Shown here: positions 18,791 to 27,143 of the stretch, one piece after another
Numbering within the stretch: the stretch's first letter is position 1
Layout of the letters: the number at the start of each line of letters is the position of its first letter
Assembly: GCF_022829515.1 (NCBI RefSeq)
Contig: NZ_JAKSYL010000134.1
Location: forward strand, 40,051 to 104,050
Length of the DNA stretch: 64,000 bases
Direction of reading: 5' to 3'
Source: Methylobacterium sp. J-048
GTDB taxonomy: Bacteria; Pseudomonadota; Alphaproteobacteria; Rhizobiales; Beijerinckiaceae
The notes under the pieces: model-generated
What the model was told of the DNA's origin: nothing
Seen by the model: the letters and a program-made list of their open reading frames with translations, nothing else
Database searches by the model: none
Position numbers and translations under genes: made by a program

Positions 18791-19204
18791 TTATTCCGCC
18801 GCCTGCTGCATCCGCAACTTCTGGCCGAGGCCGATCTCCCGCGAAATCTTCGAGCGCCGGGCGCTGTAGGCCGCCGAGACCAGCGGGTAATCCACCGGCA
18901 GGCCCCACTTGGCCTTGTAGGCCTCCGGGGTGAGACCGCGCAGGGTCAGGTGCCGGCGCAAGGCCTTGTAGGACTTGCCGTCCTCGAAGCTCATGATCGT
19001 GTCCGGCCGGATCGAAGCACGGATCTGCGCCTCGGTGGGCCGCTTAATCTGCCGTTCCACCGGCGCGTCGAGCGCCGTGATCGAGCGGTGGACCTCGGAC
19101 AGAAGGCTCGGGAGAACGGCGGCCGGCACGCTGTTCTTGGTGACGTAGGCGCTTAGGATCTTGGCGGCGAGTTCGACGCTCGGTGAGGTCGTCAGCATAG
19201 TCAT
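18791..19204 (-). CDS. MucR/Ros-family transcriptional regulator lacking zinc ligands
   Basis: The 137-residue product follows the MucR/Ros layout: N-terminal segment LAAKILSAYVTKNSVPAAVLPSLL used for oligomerisation, then the DNA-binding region GKSYKALRRHLTLRGLTPEAYKAKWGLP, which matches the Ros zinc-finger fold. The two zinc-binding Cys expected before GKSYK are replaced (the local text is IMSFEDGK), and the second His is missing, so a zinc-free fold is predicted. Zinc-less MucR relatives are known in Mesorhizobium. The upstream 297 bases include an AT-richer stretch (19385-19430), consistent with autoregulated MucR targets. Target genes are unknown. Confidence 0.9.
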   Translation of the reverse strand: MTMLTTSPSVELAAKILSAYVTKNSVPAAVLPSLLSEVHRSITALDAPVERQIKRPTEAQIRASIRPDTIMSFEDGKSYKALRRHLTLRGLTPEAYKAKWGLPVDYPLVSAAYSARRSKISREIGLGQKLRMQQAAE

Positions 19205-19501
19205 CTCCTCAGGTTTTCAGTCGGAAGATGCGGCTTCGTCCGGTCGCTAGGCGGCAGTTCTGTCGGCTGCCGGTGATGGAGTCCGGAATAGAAATCCGGT
19301 CCGCCGTCCGGCAGCGCGTGGTGGCATTATGCGCTGGCTCGCTACGCTTACAACCACTGCGAGCATCTATTGCGCGGCTGTTTCTACTTAGAATTGATAA
19401 TTCAGGTCAATGTCGAATTAACAGGCGGCCTATGCGGCAGCGCGGGTGCGGTATTGAAGAATCACCGGCCCCTGTAGGAACGAGAATCGAAAGGATTGCG
19501 C

Positions 19502-20599
19502 ATGGAGGTTCTGGTCGTCGGTGCCGGTGTCGTCGGCCTGGCCATAGGGCGGGCCTTCGCCCAGCGCGGGCATGCCGTCATCGTCGCAGAAGCGGAGGAT
19601 GCGTTCGGGACCGGCGTCTCGGCGCGCAGCTCCGAGGTGATCCATGGCGGCATGTATTACCCATCCGATTCCGCGCGCGCCCTCCACTGCGTCGATGGCG
19701 CCGCCAAGTTGTACAACTTCTGCGTGAATCATGGGGTGCCGCACCGCGCCTGCGGCAAGTTGATCGTGGCCGCGGACGACGCGGAAGCCGAGACGATCGC
19801 GGCGATCCGGCGGCAAGGTGAGGCGAACGGCGTCCCCGGCCTGGAACTGCTCGATGCCGCGGCGGCCAGACGGCTGGAGCCCGCGCTCGCCTGCACGCTG
19901 GCCCTGCATTCGCCCCGGACCGGTATCGTCGACAGCCACGCGCTGATGCTGGCGCTCCTCGGGGTGATCGAGGATCACGGCGGCGCGCTGGCCCTGCGCA
20001 CGCCGGTGGATCGCCTGTCCCGGCGGGACGGCCGGTGGCACGCGGCGTTCGGGGGCAGCGAGCCGGGGGAGATGGCCTTCGACGCGGTGATCAACACCGC
20101 GAGCTTCGGGGCGCCCGCCCTTGCGGCGCGGACGGAGGGCTATCCGGCCGAGCGGGTGCCGGTGCTGCGCCTGGCCCGGGGAAACTACTTCGGCTGCACC
20201 GGCAAGCCGGCCTTCTCGCGGTTGATCTATCCGGCGCCGCGCATCGACGGCGGCCTGGGCATCCACCTCACCCTCGATCTGGCCGGCCGCACCCGCTTCG
20301 GGCCGGATGTGGAATGGGTCGACACGGTCGATTACCGAGTGGACCCGCGGCGGGCGGACAGCTTCTACGGCGCGATCCGTCGCTACTGGCCGGGCCTGCC
20401 GGACGGGGCGCTGTATCCGGACTATGCCGGGCTGCGCCCGAAGCTCACCGGCCCGGGCGAGCCCGCGGCGGATTTCCGGATCGACGGCGCGGCCGAGCAT
20501 GGGCTGCCCGGGATCGTCCACCTGTTCGGGATCGAGAGCCCGGGCCTGACGTCGAGCCTGTCGCTCGCGGACGCGATCGTCGGGCAGCTCGACGGCTGA
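19502..20599 (+). CDS. L-2-hydroxyglutarate oxidase-like FAD-dependent oxidoreductase
   Basis: A 365-residue DAO-family flavoprotein. The N-terminal Rossmann motif VLVVGAGVVGLAIGRAFAQR binds FAD. The segment TGVSARSSEVIHGGMYYP, in which a His side chain in this context is the usual FAD attachment region, is a hallmark of the L-2-hydroxyglutarate dehydrogenase group (LhgO/L2HGDH). The C-terminal region (PDYAGLRPKL, HLFGIESPGLTSSLSLADAI) also fits. It would oxidise L-2-hydroxyglutarate or a related hydroxyacid to the 2-oxoacid and pass electrons to the quinone pool. The ATG at 19502 has AAGGA six bases upstream. It converges with lrgB, four bases apart. Confidence 0.85.
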   Translation: MEVLVVGAGVVGLAIGRAFAQRGHAVIVAEAEDAFGTGVSARSSEVIHGGMYYPSDSARALHCVDGAAKLYNFCVNHGVPHRACGKLIVAADDAEAETIAAIRRQGEANGVPGLELLDAAAARRLEPALACTLALHSPRTGIVDSHALMLALLGVIEDHGGALALRTPVDRLSRRDGRWHAAFGGSEPGEMAFDAVINTASFGAPALAARTEGYPAERVPVLRLARGNYFGCTGKPAFSRLIYPAPRIDGGLGIHLTLDLAGRTRFGPDVEWVDTVDYRVDPRRADSFYGAIRRYWPGLPDGALYPDYAGLRPKLTGPGEPAADFRIDGAAEHGLPGIVHLFGIESPGLTSSLSLADAIVGQLDG

Positions 20600-20603
20600 C
20601 GCC

Positions 20604-21320
20604 TCAGAACAGCAGGTGAAGCGCCAGGGGTGCCAAGATCGCGGTCAGGAAGGCGTTGAGCCCCATGGCGATGCCCGCGAAGGTACCGGCGGTCTCGCTC
20701 ACCTGGAAGGCCCGGGCGGTGCCGATGCCGTGGGCCGCGAGCCCGACCGCAAAACCGCGGGCGCGCATGTCGCGGATCCGCAGGAGGTTCATCATCGGCG
20801 TCACCAGGATCGCCCCGATGATGCCGGTGAGGATCACCAGGATCGCGGTGAGCGTCGGGTCGCCGCCCAGCGCCTCGGCGATGCCCATGGCGACCCCAGA
20901 GGTCACGGATTTCGGCGCCAGCGAGATCAGGATCGGCTGCGGGATGTCGAGCAGCCGCGCCAGCACGATGACGACGGCGAGCGTCGTGGCTGCCCCGGCC
21001 ATCAGGGCGGCCAGCATCGGCACCAGGGCGCGCAGGACCGTCGCCCGGCGCTCGTAGAGGGGCATGGCGAGCACCACGGTCGCCGGCCCGAGCAGGAAGT
21101 GGACGAACTGCGCACCCTCGAAATAGGTCGGATACGGCGTCCCCGTCACCGCCAGGACGGTGCCGACCAGGATCACCGTGATCAGCACCGGGTTGGCAAT
21201 CGGGTGGCGGTCGGTGGCGGCGGCGATCCGGTCGGCCAGGACGTAGGAGGTCAGCGTCACGGTCAGCCACAGCAGCGGCGTGCCGGCGAGGTAGACCCAG
21301 AGCGAGAAGTCGCCAGCCAT
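20604..21320 (-). CDS. lrgB: LrgB-family membrane protein
   Basis: The 238-residue integral membrane protein has about six hydrophobic helices and the conserved LrgB core ISLAPKSVTSGVAMGIAEAL followed by ILVILTGIIGAILV and AHGIGTARAFQ. LrgB acts with LrgA/CidA. The pair was described as holin/antiholin-like but homologues transport small carboxylates such as pyruvate, and the plant fusion carries glycolate/glycerate. The lrgA stop lies three bases upstream, so the two are co-translated. The substrate here is unknown; neighbouring hydroxyacid oxidation genes make a small-acid transport role attractive. Confidence 0.93.
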   Translation of the reverse strand: MAGDFSLWVYLAGTPLLWLTVTLTSYVLADRIAAATDRHPIANPVLITVILVGTVLAVTGTPYPTYFEGAQFVHFLLGPATVVLAMPLYERRATVLRALVPMLAALMAGAATTLAVVIVLARLLDIPQPILISLAPKSVTSGVAMGIAEALGGDPTLTAILVILTGIIGAILVTPMMNLLRIRDMRARGFAVGLAAHGIGTARAFQVSETAGTFAGIAMGLNAFLTAILAPLALHLLF

Positions 21321-21323
21321 GGC

Positions 21324-21725
21324 TCAAGCCTCCCCGTCGGGCCGCCGCCGCTCGACGCAAGACGCGACGGCGCGGAACACCAGCACGGTCACCAGCAGCG
21401 ACAGGGCGGTGGAGACCACCAGCACGATGGCGAGCTTGAGCCCCTGCGCCCGGAGCAGATCGAGACGGCCGACGACGCCCACGCCGGCCGGCACGAACAT
21501 CAGCGACAGGTTCATCAGAAGCCCCCGCGCCGTCGATTCGAGGGTGCCGTCGGTGAGCGGCTTCGGCAGGACGCGCGGCAGGCCGATTCGGCTGTCGCGC
21601 AGCAGCAGGAAGCCGAACATCAGCCCCATGCCGATCACCGGGCCCGGGATCGGCACGCCGGCCCCCCGGGCCAGGACCTCGCCGACGAGCTGGGCGAGCA
21701 GGATCAGCGCGAGGCTGGCGATCAT
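21324..21725 (-). CDS. lrgA: CidA/LrgA-family membrane protein
   Basis: A 133-residue protein with four predicted membrane helices and the family signature GPVIGMGLMFGFLLLRDS near residue 30, then MNLSLMFVPAGVGVVGRLDLL. It is the small partner of the downstream LrgB. The tail ERRRPDGEA is basic and cytoplasmic. The gap to the upstream TerB-like gene is 18 bp. Confidence 0.93.
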   Translation of the reverse strand: MIASLALILLAQLVGEVLARGAGVPIPGPVIGMGLMFGFLLLRDSRIGLPRVLPKPLTDGTLESTARGLLMNLSLMFVPAGVGVVGRLDLLRAQGLKLAIVLVVSTALSLLVTVLVFRAVASCVERRRPDGEA

Positions 21726-21743
21726 CGTCCGGGACCCGTGCGG

Positions 21744-22205
21744 TCAGACGGCGCCGACGCCGTGCTGCCCGGTCCGCCGGGCCGCGGTGACCGCCGCCTC
21801 GTCGAAGCCGAGCAGCCGGCCGAGGCGCTCGACCAGCGCCTCCTCGAACTCGTCCACAGTCCCATCCGCGGCGGCCACCGACCAGGCCATGGTCAGCAGC
21901 TCCTGCCGCTCGGCCTTGTTGGCCTCGTGCGGGATCATCTCAACGAGGCTCGCCACGTCGCGGGTCTCGGCGTCGATGGCGGCGGCGCGCTCGATCAACG
22001 CCCGGGCGGCGTCCGGCCCGTCGGCGTAGCGGCCCTGCACGATCCGGGACAGACGCTCGCTCTCGGCGGGCGCCAGGATGCCGTCGACCCGGGCGACGTG
22101 CACGAGGAGCGCCGTTGCCGCGAGATGCGTGTCGTCCACCGGCTCGGAGGCGCCGACGCCGAGGGCCTCGGTCGCGTAGGCGCGCAGGCGTGCGATCAGG
22201 GACAT
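21744..22205 (-). CDS. TerB-like cytoplasmic protein
   Basis: This 153-residue protein has the duplicated acidic helical pattern of the TerB domain (tellurite-resistance-associated, metal-binding helical bundle). Two EF-like acidic segments are visible, VARVDGILAPAESERLSRI (about 35-53) and AWSVAAADGTVDEFEEALVE (about 106-125). Stand-alone TerB-like proteins of this size are common in Alphaproteobacteria without other ter genes, as here, so tellurite resistance should not be assumed. The frame is open further upstream, but the ATG at 22205 gives the standard length and start (MSLIARLRAYATEALG). Confidence 0.85.
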   Translation of the reverse strand: MSLIARLRAYATEALGVGASEPVDDTHLAATALLVHVARVDGILAPAESERLSRIVQGRYADGPDAARALIERAAAIDAETRDVASLVEMIPHEANKAERQELLTMAWSVAAADGTVDEFEEALVERLGRLLGFDEAAVTAARRTGQHGVGAV

Positions 22206-22314
22206 GTCGGCTCCGGGGGTTCCTGCCGGGACAGTTCGGTTCGTGCGAGGCCCCGTCAAGGACGCCGTATCACGTGGGCGGGCAGCGTGGCGCGGCTGCA
22301 TCGCTTTCGGAGGC

Positions 22315-23100
22315 TCAGCCCCGCGCGGCCTCGGTCGCCCCCGCGACGAGCGGCGCCAGGATCGGGTCGGCGGCGCGCACGATCGCCGGCCCGGCTTGCG
22401 CGGGGGTGCCCGCCTGGAAGGGCGGCTCCGGCGCGTATTCGGCAACGAGCTGCGCGGTGCGGGCGTAATCGGGGCCGCGCAGGCGGGCGGCCAAAGCCAG
22501 GGCGAGGTCGAGCCCGGCCGAGATGCCGGCGCCGGTGGCGCGGTTGCGGTCGAACACGACGCGCTCGGCGACAGGGACGGCGCCGAGCAGCGGCAGCACC
22601 GCGTCGCGCACGCACCAATGCGAGGTGGCGCGATAGCCCCTGAGCAGGCCGGCCGCGCCCAGGATCAGCGAGCCGGTGCAGACGCTCGTAACCCATGCTG
22701 CACGGAGCGCCTGCTCGCGCAGGAAGGCCAGCATGGCCGCGTCGCGCATCTGTTCGGGGGTGCCGTCGCCGCCGGGAACCAGCAGGACGTCGAGATCGCG
22801 CGGGCAGGTCGCGAACGTGTGGGTCGCCACCAGGCTCAGGCCGGTATCGCTGGCGATCGGGCCTTCGGATCTGGCGACGAGATAGAGGCTGCCGGGGGCG
22901 AGGCCGGCGAGCAGCGCCTGGGGGCCGACCAGGTCGAGGGCGGTCATGCCCGGATACAGGATCATGGCGATCCGGACCGGACGGTCCTGCGGGATCGAGC
23001 CCGGCGCCTCGGCGGCGCCGGATCTGGCTGGCGCGAGAGTGACCGCGGCGGCGGCGGTCGCCGCCAGGATCGCCCGCCGGCTGAGGTCCGGCGGCGTCAC
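22315..23100 (-). CDS. DJ-1/PfpI-family protein, isonitrile-hydratase-like, with Tat-type signal
   Basis: The 261-residue protein starts at a GTG at 23100 with an N-terminal twin-arginine signal LSRRAILAATAAAAVTLAPA, then a DJ-1/PfpI domain. The nucleophile elbow AAWVTSVCTGSLILGAAGLL holds the catalytic Cys. RGYRATSHWCVRDAVLPLLG matches the isonitrile (cyclohexyl-isocyanide) hydratase branch. A glutamate-containing strand and GDGTPEQM region are also in place. Isonitrile hydratase converts isonitriles to N-substituted formamides. Export by Tat is unexpected for this branch. The ORF could start further upstream at 23136 inside tenA, but the GTG is preferred. The gene is 16 bp downstream of tenA. 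Confidence 0.83.
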   Translation of the reverse strand: MTPPDLSRRAILAATAAAAVTLAPARSGAAEAPGSIPQDRPVRIAMILYPGMTALDLVGPQALLAGLAPGSLYLVARSEGPIASDTGLSLVATHTFATCPRDLDVLLVPGGDGTPEQMRDAAMLAFLREQALRAAWVTSVCTGSLILGAAGLLRGYRATSHWCVRDAVLPLLGAVPVAERVVFDRNRATGAGISAGLDLALALAARLRGPDYARTAQLVAEYAPEPPFQAGTPAQAGPAIVRAADPILAPLVAGATEAARG

Positions 23101-23116
23101 GACCGGACCGGAACGG

Positions 23117-23809
23117 TCACAGCGGCCACGCCGCATCCCGATAGGCGCTGTCCCAGAACAGCCATTCGAGGCGGGTGGCCTGCGTGAAGGCGTCGTGCAT
23201 GCGCGCGCGCACCACCGGCGACGCCTGCTCCGCGGCCCGGTCGGTGGCGGCGATCATCCCGGCCACGGCCTCGGCGAACTCCTCGCCCGCGTAGGTGTCG
23301 ATCCAGGCCCGGTACGGGTTGTTGGCGGCAGCGCGGGCGAAGATGTTGTCGCCCACCGCCTTGTAGATCCAGAAGCACGGCAGCAGGGCCGCGCACAGTA
23401 CCTCGAACGGTTCGGCATAGGCCGTGGCGAGGAGGTAGGACACGTAGTGGTGGCAGGCCGGGGTCAGCGCGGTGCCCGCGAAGGTTTCCGGATCGATCCC
23501 GTAGTCGCGGAAGAAGCCGCCGTGGAGCGCGCGCTCGACCACGATGGCGTCCTGCGCGGCGCGGGAGAACTGGACGATGCCGTCCGGGTCCGGCGCCTTC
23601 GCGGCGGCGAGGCTGAGCGCCCGGCCGAAGCCGATCAGGTAATGTGCGTCCTGCACGATGTAGTGGCGGAAGCGATCCTGCCGCAGCGTGCCGGCCGCCA
23701 ACTCGGCGTTGAACGGCATCGTCCGGATGGTCTCGTAGGCGGCCGCGTTGCGCGCCCACGCATCGCGGGAGAAAGCGTTCGGGCCACCGTCACCGTCGGT
23801 CAAAGGCAT
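23117..23809 (-). CDS. tenA: TenA-family aminopyrimidine aminohydrolase (thiaminase II)
   Basis: TenA hydrolyses aminomethylpyrimidine degradation products to HMP for thiamin salvage. The 230-residue helical protein contains the active-site Cys in AALLPCFWIYKAVG (about residue 143), the HYIVQDAHYLIGFGRAL segment, YRAWIDTYAGEEFAEAV and a C-terminal glutamate in FTQATRLEWLFWDSAY. All are typical of the Cys-type TenA. It lies 15 bp after the response-regulator stop and 16 bp before the PfpI-like gene. No thiamin-biosynthesis gene or visible TPP riboswitch accompanies it. Confidence 0.93.
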   Translation of the reverse strand: MPLTDGDGGPNAFSRDAWARNAAAYETIRTMPFNAELAAGTLRQDRFRHYIVQDAHYLIGFGRALSLAAAKAPDPDGIVQFSRAAQDAIVVERALHGGFFRDYGIDPETFAGTALTPACHHYVSYLLATAYAEPFEVLCAALLPCFWIYKAVGDNIFARAAANNPYRAWIDTYAGEEFAEAVAGMIAATDRAAEQASPVVRARMHDAFTQATRLEWLFWDSAYRDAAWPL

Positions 23810-23824
23810 CTCCGGGATCCGTTG

Positions 23825-24499
23825 CTAACCCTGCCGCTGGGCGTGGGTGACGGCCACGTGGATCAGCTCGGCGAGGGTCCGCACGCCGAGCTTCTGGCGC
23901 ATCTGCGAGCAGGCATTGGTGACGGTCTTGTAGCTCACCGACAGGTCGGCGGCGATCGCCCCGTAGGAGCGGCCCTGGGCCAGCCGCGCCAGGATCTGCT
24001 GCTCGCGAGGGGTAAGCTGGGATTCCGGTGTCCGGCGCGCGTCGGCACGCAGCATCGCGACCTCGGTGGCGAGCCGGCGGTCGAGATAGACCTCGCCGAC
24101 CCGGACCTTGCCGAACGCCTCGAACAGCTCGGCCGAGGCGTGGTCCTTCAGCACGTAGCCGAGCGCCCCGGCCTCCAGCGCACGCGCAACGATCACCGGA
24201 TCGTTGTGCATGCTGAAGACCAGGATGCGCGTCTCCGGGGCGACCGCGCGGATGCGGCGGATCAGGCCGAGCCCGGCCATGCCGCTGCCCTGGAAGGTCA
24301 GGTCGCAGATCACCACCGGCGGGCGCAGCCGGTGGAAGATCCGGTAGCCGCCGACCACCGTGGTCGCCTCCGCGATGGTCTCGACCCCGGAATCCTCAAG
24401 GACCCGTCGACAGCCCTGCAGGACGATCGGGTGATCGTCGATCACGAGGACCGGCAGGCGTGTGGCGGCGGCGTCGATCTGGGAGGCGATGGCGTTCAT
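23825..24499 (-). CDS. NarL/FixJ-type response regulator (MoxX-like)
   Basis: This 224-residue regulator has an N-terminal receiver domain (acidic pocket in VLVIDDHPIVLQGC, phosphoacceptor Asp in VVICDLTFQG at about residue 65, FSMHNDPV and YVLKDHAS switch segments). The C-terminal LuxR-type HTH is LTPREQQILARLAQGRSYGA followed by IAADLSVSYKTV. Its ATG overlaps the kinase stop by four bases, so the two are translationally coupled. The partner kinase has a MoxY-like sensor; the Paracoccus MoxYX pair controls methanol-dehydrogenase genes, but no such gene is in this window. Confidence 0.92.
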   Translation of the reverse strand: MNAIASQIDAAATRLPVLVIDDHPIVLQGCRRVLEDSGVETIAEATTVVGGYRIFHRLRPPVVICDLTFQGSGMAGLGLIRRIRAVAPETRILVFSMHNDPVIVARALEAGALGYVLKDHASAELFEAFGKVRVGEVYLDRRLATEVAMLRADARRTPESQLTPREQQILARLAQGRSYGAIAADLSVSYKTVTNACSQMRQKLGVRTLAELIHVAVTHAQRQG

Positions 24500-26001
24500 G
24501 CGCTCGGCGCGTTGTTGTTCTCGTCGACCCGCTCCGGCGGAACGGGGATCGTGATCTTGACGATTGCTCCGGGGCCGGCATTGTCAAGGGCGAAGGTCCC
24601 GTCCAGTGCCTCGACGCGCTCACGCATCCCCGACAGACCGAGTCCGGTGCGATGTTCGAGCGGGATTCCCGTACCGTCGTCGCGGATCGTGACACGCAGG
24701 GTTCCGTTGGCTTCGATCGCCTCGGCCTCGATCCGGCTGGCGCCGCCGTGCCGCACAGCGTTGGTCGCGCTCTCCTGCACGCAGCGGTAGACCGTGAGGT
24801 CCACGAGGTCGCCGTAGCCGCGGGCCAGCCCGTCGAAACGGCCGACGAAGGCCGTGCCGGGATGCCGCTGACCGAAGCCGCGCAGCAGTAGGTCGAGGCA
24901 GGTGGCGAGCGGCGCCTGCCCGAGCCCGTGCGGACGCAGGCGGTTCAGCAACTCCCGATTGACGGTCTGGACCTGCCCGACAATGGCGCTGATCTCGGCC
25001 GCCCGCGTGGCGAGCTTCTCGCGGCTGGGTTCGGCCGGACCGGTGGCGATCCGGGCGATCGAGGCGGCGTTGGCTTCCAGAGCGAACAGGCACGGGCCGA
25101 ACTCGTCGTGAAGTTCCAGGGCGGTGCGGCGCCGCTCGTCGTCCTGAGCGGTAAGCAGCTGGCGGTTGAGGCGGCCGTTGGCGGCGCGCACCTCGCTCAG
25201 GGCTTCGGCGACCTTGTTGAACCGCTCGGCGATCACGGCCAATTCGCGGGCGCCCGGCGTCTCCAGCCGCGCGGTGTAATCGTGGTGCTCCAGCTGGGTC
25301 AGGCCGGCGCCGAGACGCTGCAGCGGCGCCAGGATGCGGCCCAGCGCGAGATAGAGCGCGATCAGCATCGCGGCATTGATCGCCAGGGTGGTCATCGAGA
25401 GCGCCCGGGCATAGCCCCAGATCTCGTCGATCTCATCCATCGGCTGGGTGGTGATCTGCGCGGTGCCCAGCGTCTGGTCGTTGACCACGATCGGCAGGGT
25501 GTGGCGCTCGATCGGCGGCATGATCAGGTCGGCGAACCAGCGCGGCGCCTCGCGCTCGGACTTTTGCGGCGGCATCGGCTTGCCGACCTGGTCGCCGTCC
25601 GGCTCGAGGACCGCGACCCGGACGTGGCGCAGGGTCTTGAAGCGCAGGTCCAAGGTCTGGAGCAGCGTATCCGGCGATGCGGTGTCCGACAGGCGGATCG
25701 TGTCGGCGACCAGGGACTCGACGGTGGCGAGGGAGGCGCGGGTCTCGACCCGCACCGCATTGCGGGCGTTCAGCACGATCACCCCGCAGGAGATCAGGGC
25801 CGCCAGAGCGTCGATGAACAGCACCACGGCGACGAGCCGCGCCCGGGTCGACCAGCCGGCCCAGGGCCAGAAGCCGGAGAGGCGCTCTTTCGGCGGCGCC
25901 TCAGAAGTCGGAAGCAGGGTCGGTGTCGTATCCACGGTCAGACGCATAGCGGGCGTATCACCGAAGTCCATGCCCCGGCCCGGCGCGGAAGAGCGGTTCA
26001 T
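24496..26001 (-). CDS. MoxY-like sensor histidine kinase
   Basis: A 501-residue membrane kinase. A cytoplasmic N-terminus, TM1 (VAVVLFIDALAALISCGVIV, about 51-72), a periplasmic region typical of the LapD/MoxY N-terminal sensor (VETRASLATVESLVADTIRL, FKTLRHVRVAVLEPDGDQV), TM2 (LAINAAMLIALYLALG), HAMP, then a HisKA_3 box with the phospho-His in ALELHDEFGPCLFALEANA. The ATPase contains CVQESATNAVRHG (N box) and DDGTGIP, GLGLSGMRERVEAL. It signals to the overlapping LuxR-type regulator. The start could be the inner ATG giving MRLTVDTTPT, about 18 codons in. The stimulus is unknown; methanol/C1 regulation is an inference from the MoxY relationship. Confidence 0.88.
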   Translation of the reverse strand: MNRSSAPGRGMDFGDTPAMRLTVDTTPTLLPTSEAPPKERLSGFWPWAGWSTRARLVAVVLFIDALAALISCGVIVLNARNAVRVETRASLATVESLVADTIRLSDTASPDTLLQTLDLRFKTLRHVRVAVLEPDGDQVGKPMPPQKSEREAPRWFADLIMPPIERHTLPIVVNDQTLGTAQITTQPMDEIDEIWGYARALSMTTLAINAAMLIALYLALGRILAPLQRLGAGLTQLEHHDYTARLETPGARELAVIAERFNKVAEALSEVRAANGRLNRQLLTAQDDERRRTALELHDEFGPCLFALEANAASIARIATGPAEPSREKLATRAAEISAIVGQVQTVNRELLNRLRPHGLGQAPLATCLDLLLRGFGQRHPGTAFVGRFDGLARGYGDLVDLTVYRCVQESATNAVRHGGASRIEAEAIEANGTLRVTIRDDGTGIPLEHRTGLGLSGMRERVEALDGTFALDNAGPGAIVKITIPVPPERVDENNNAPSA

Positions 26002-26130
26002 CCGCCCCGCCGGGGTGAAACCGATGACGGATTCTTAAGCGGCTTCAGCTTATCTTGTGGATAGCCGATCCTCGACTGACCGGGCACGCAATTCGAGCCG
26101 ACATCTTTGCGCCGTATTGCGGTTCCTCTA

Positions 26131-26146
26131 TCGACTCTAGAGTCGA
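26131..26146. promoter_or_regulatory. Perfect 16-bp palindrome upstream of the kinase and hypothetical gene
   Basis: TCGACTCTAGAGTCGA lies in the 230-base divergent region between the kinase and the Ala/Pro-rich gene. It could be an operator for either. The symmetry is exact, and no matching regulator is evident. Confidence 0.3.
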
Positions 26147-26231
26147 CCCATCTCCGAATAACGGAGAGAGGCGGCCGGTCATGGGGAGCCCGGTCGCGCG
26201 CGTCGTGCATCGTGTCTAGAGACCCCGGACC

Positions 26232-27098
26232 ATGATCGATCTCGCCTTGGACCCGTCCGATACAAGACCGCATCGGTTTGAGGCGGCCCGTCCCGGGCGC
26301 AGGCCCAGCCTACGGCTCGTCCTCATCGGGCTGGTCGGCGCAAGTGCCATCGCCGGCTTCGGCGTCGCTGCCTCGACCCTGATGGCCGGGCTCGCGGCCC
26401 CCACGCCGATCAGGCGCGCACCGATCAGCCGGGCCGCGGACTGGCCCGAGCTGAAGGATGGCCTGCCGGCCGTGGCCGGCATCGCCCCGGCGGCCCCCGT
26501 CGCGGCGAAGCCCGCGGAGCCGGAAAAGCCGGCCCTGCGCATGGCATCGTTGCCGGAAGCGTTGGCGCCAGTTGCCTCGCCGGTTGCTGCGAGCCCGCCG
26601 GTTTCAGCTTCGGCGAAGGCCGTGCCCGTCGCCGCGCCGCCGACTGCCAAGAGCGTGGCCGTGCCCGAGGCGCCGACCAAGCGTATCCCCACCCCGACCC
26701 CGGTGACGCCGATCGCCGCCGCCCGTCAGGTCGTCGTGCCCCTGCCGCCAACCCGCACCGCGGCGCTGCAGCCCCCGCGTGCCTCCGAGACCGTGAAGGC
26801 ACGCGACGTCGCCGTGTCCCCGATCGCGCCCGCGGCCAAGCCGGTCGCGACGACGCCGGCCGCAGCCTCGGCCGAAAAGCCTTCGCGCAAGGCGGTGGCC
26901 GTAACCAAGCCGCCCGTGGCGAAGAAGATCGCGGATGCCGCCAAGCCGGGCGCTGCGGCCGCGACCGTCGCGCAGGCGGAACCGGCCGACGAGGAGACCG
27001 AGGTGCTCGGCATCAAGCTCCCGTCCCTGGCGCCAGCCGGACGAAAGCTGAAGGAAAGCGTCGACGCGCTGGGCGACGCGGTTAAAAAAGTTTTCTGA
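26232..27098 (+). CDS. Ala/Pro-rich membrane-anchored protein of unknown function
   Basis: The 288-residue protein has a short cytoplasmic basic head (MIDLALDPSDTRPHRFEAAR...), one transmembrane helix (LVLIGLVGASAIAGFGVAAS, about 33-54), then about 200 residues of low-complexity Ala/Pro/Val/Lys sequence with many VAAPP-, AKPVA-type repeats. It ends in a small hydrophobic-amphipathic C-terminus (LKESVDALGDAVKKVF). This looks like a periplasmic tether or spacer protein, but no family is recognised. It is followed by a GC-rich hairpin between convergent genes. Confidence 0.6.
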   Translation: MIDLALDPSDTRPHRFEAARPGRRPSLRLVLIGLVGASAIAGFGVAASTLMAGLAAPTPIRRAPISRAADWPELKDGLPAVAGIAPAAPVAAKPAEPEKPALRMASLPEALAPVASPVAASPPVSASAKAVPVAAPPTAKSVAVPEAPTKRIPTPTPVTPIAAARQVVVPLPPTRTAALQPPRASETVKARDVAVSPIAPAAKPVATTPAAASAEKPSRKAVAVTKPPVAKKIADAAKPGAAAATVAQAEPADEETEVLGIKLPSLAPAGRKLKESVDALGDAVKKVF

Positions 27099-27106
27099 CA
27101 TCACCG

Positions 27107-27128
27107 CCCGGGGGACGACGCCCCCGGG
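27107..27128. terminator. Bidirectional hairpin between the tether gene and the helicase
   Basis: CCCGGGGG at 27107-27114 pairs with CCCCCGGG at 27121-27128 across ACGACG. It sits nine bases after the stop of the hypothetical gene and about 16 bases before the end of the helicase gene on the opposite strand. The flank has only a short A/T run, so intrinsic termination is possible but not textbook. Confidence 0.55.
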
Positions 27129-27143
27129 GATGATCCCAAAAGA

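Noticed and set aside
23810..23824. Possible TPP riboswitch before tenA
   Set aside because: Only 15 bases separate the regulator stop from the tenA start; no THI-box-like pattern was seen there.
26131..26146. GTCGACTCTAGAG-like string resembling a cloning-vector polylinker
   Set aside because: Only 13 bases match when read on the minus strand; the flanks are ordinary chromosomal DNA, so vector contamination is not supported.
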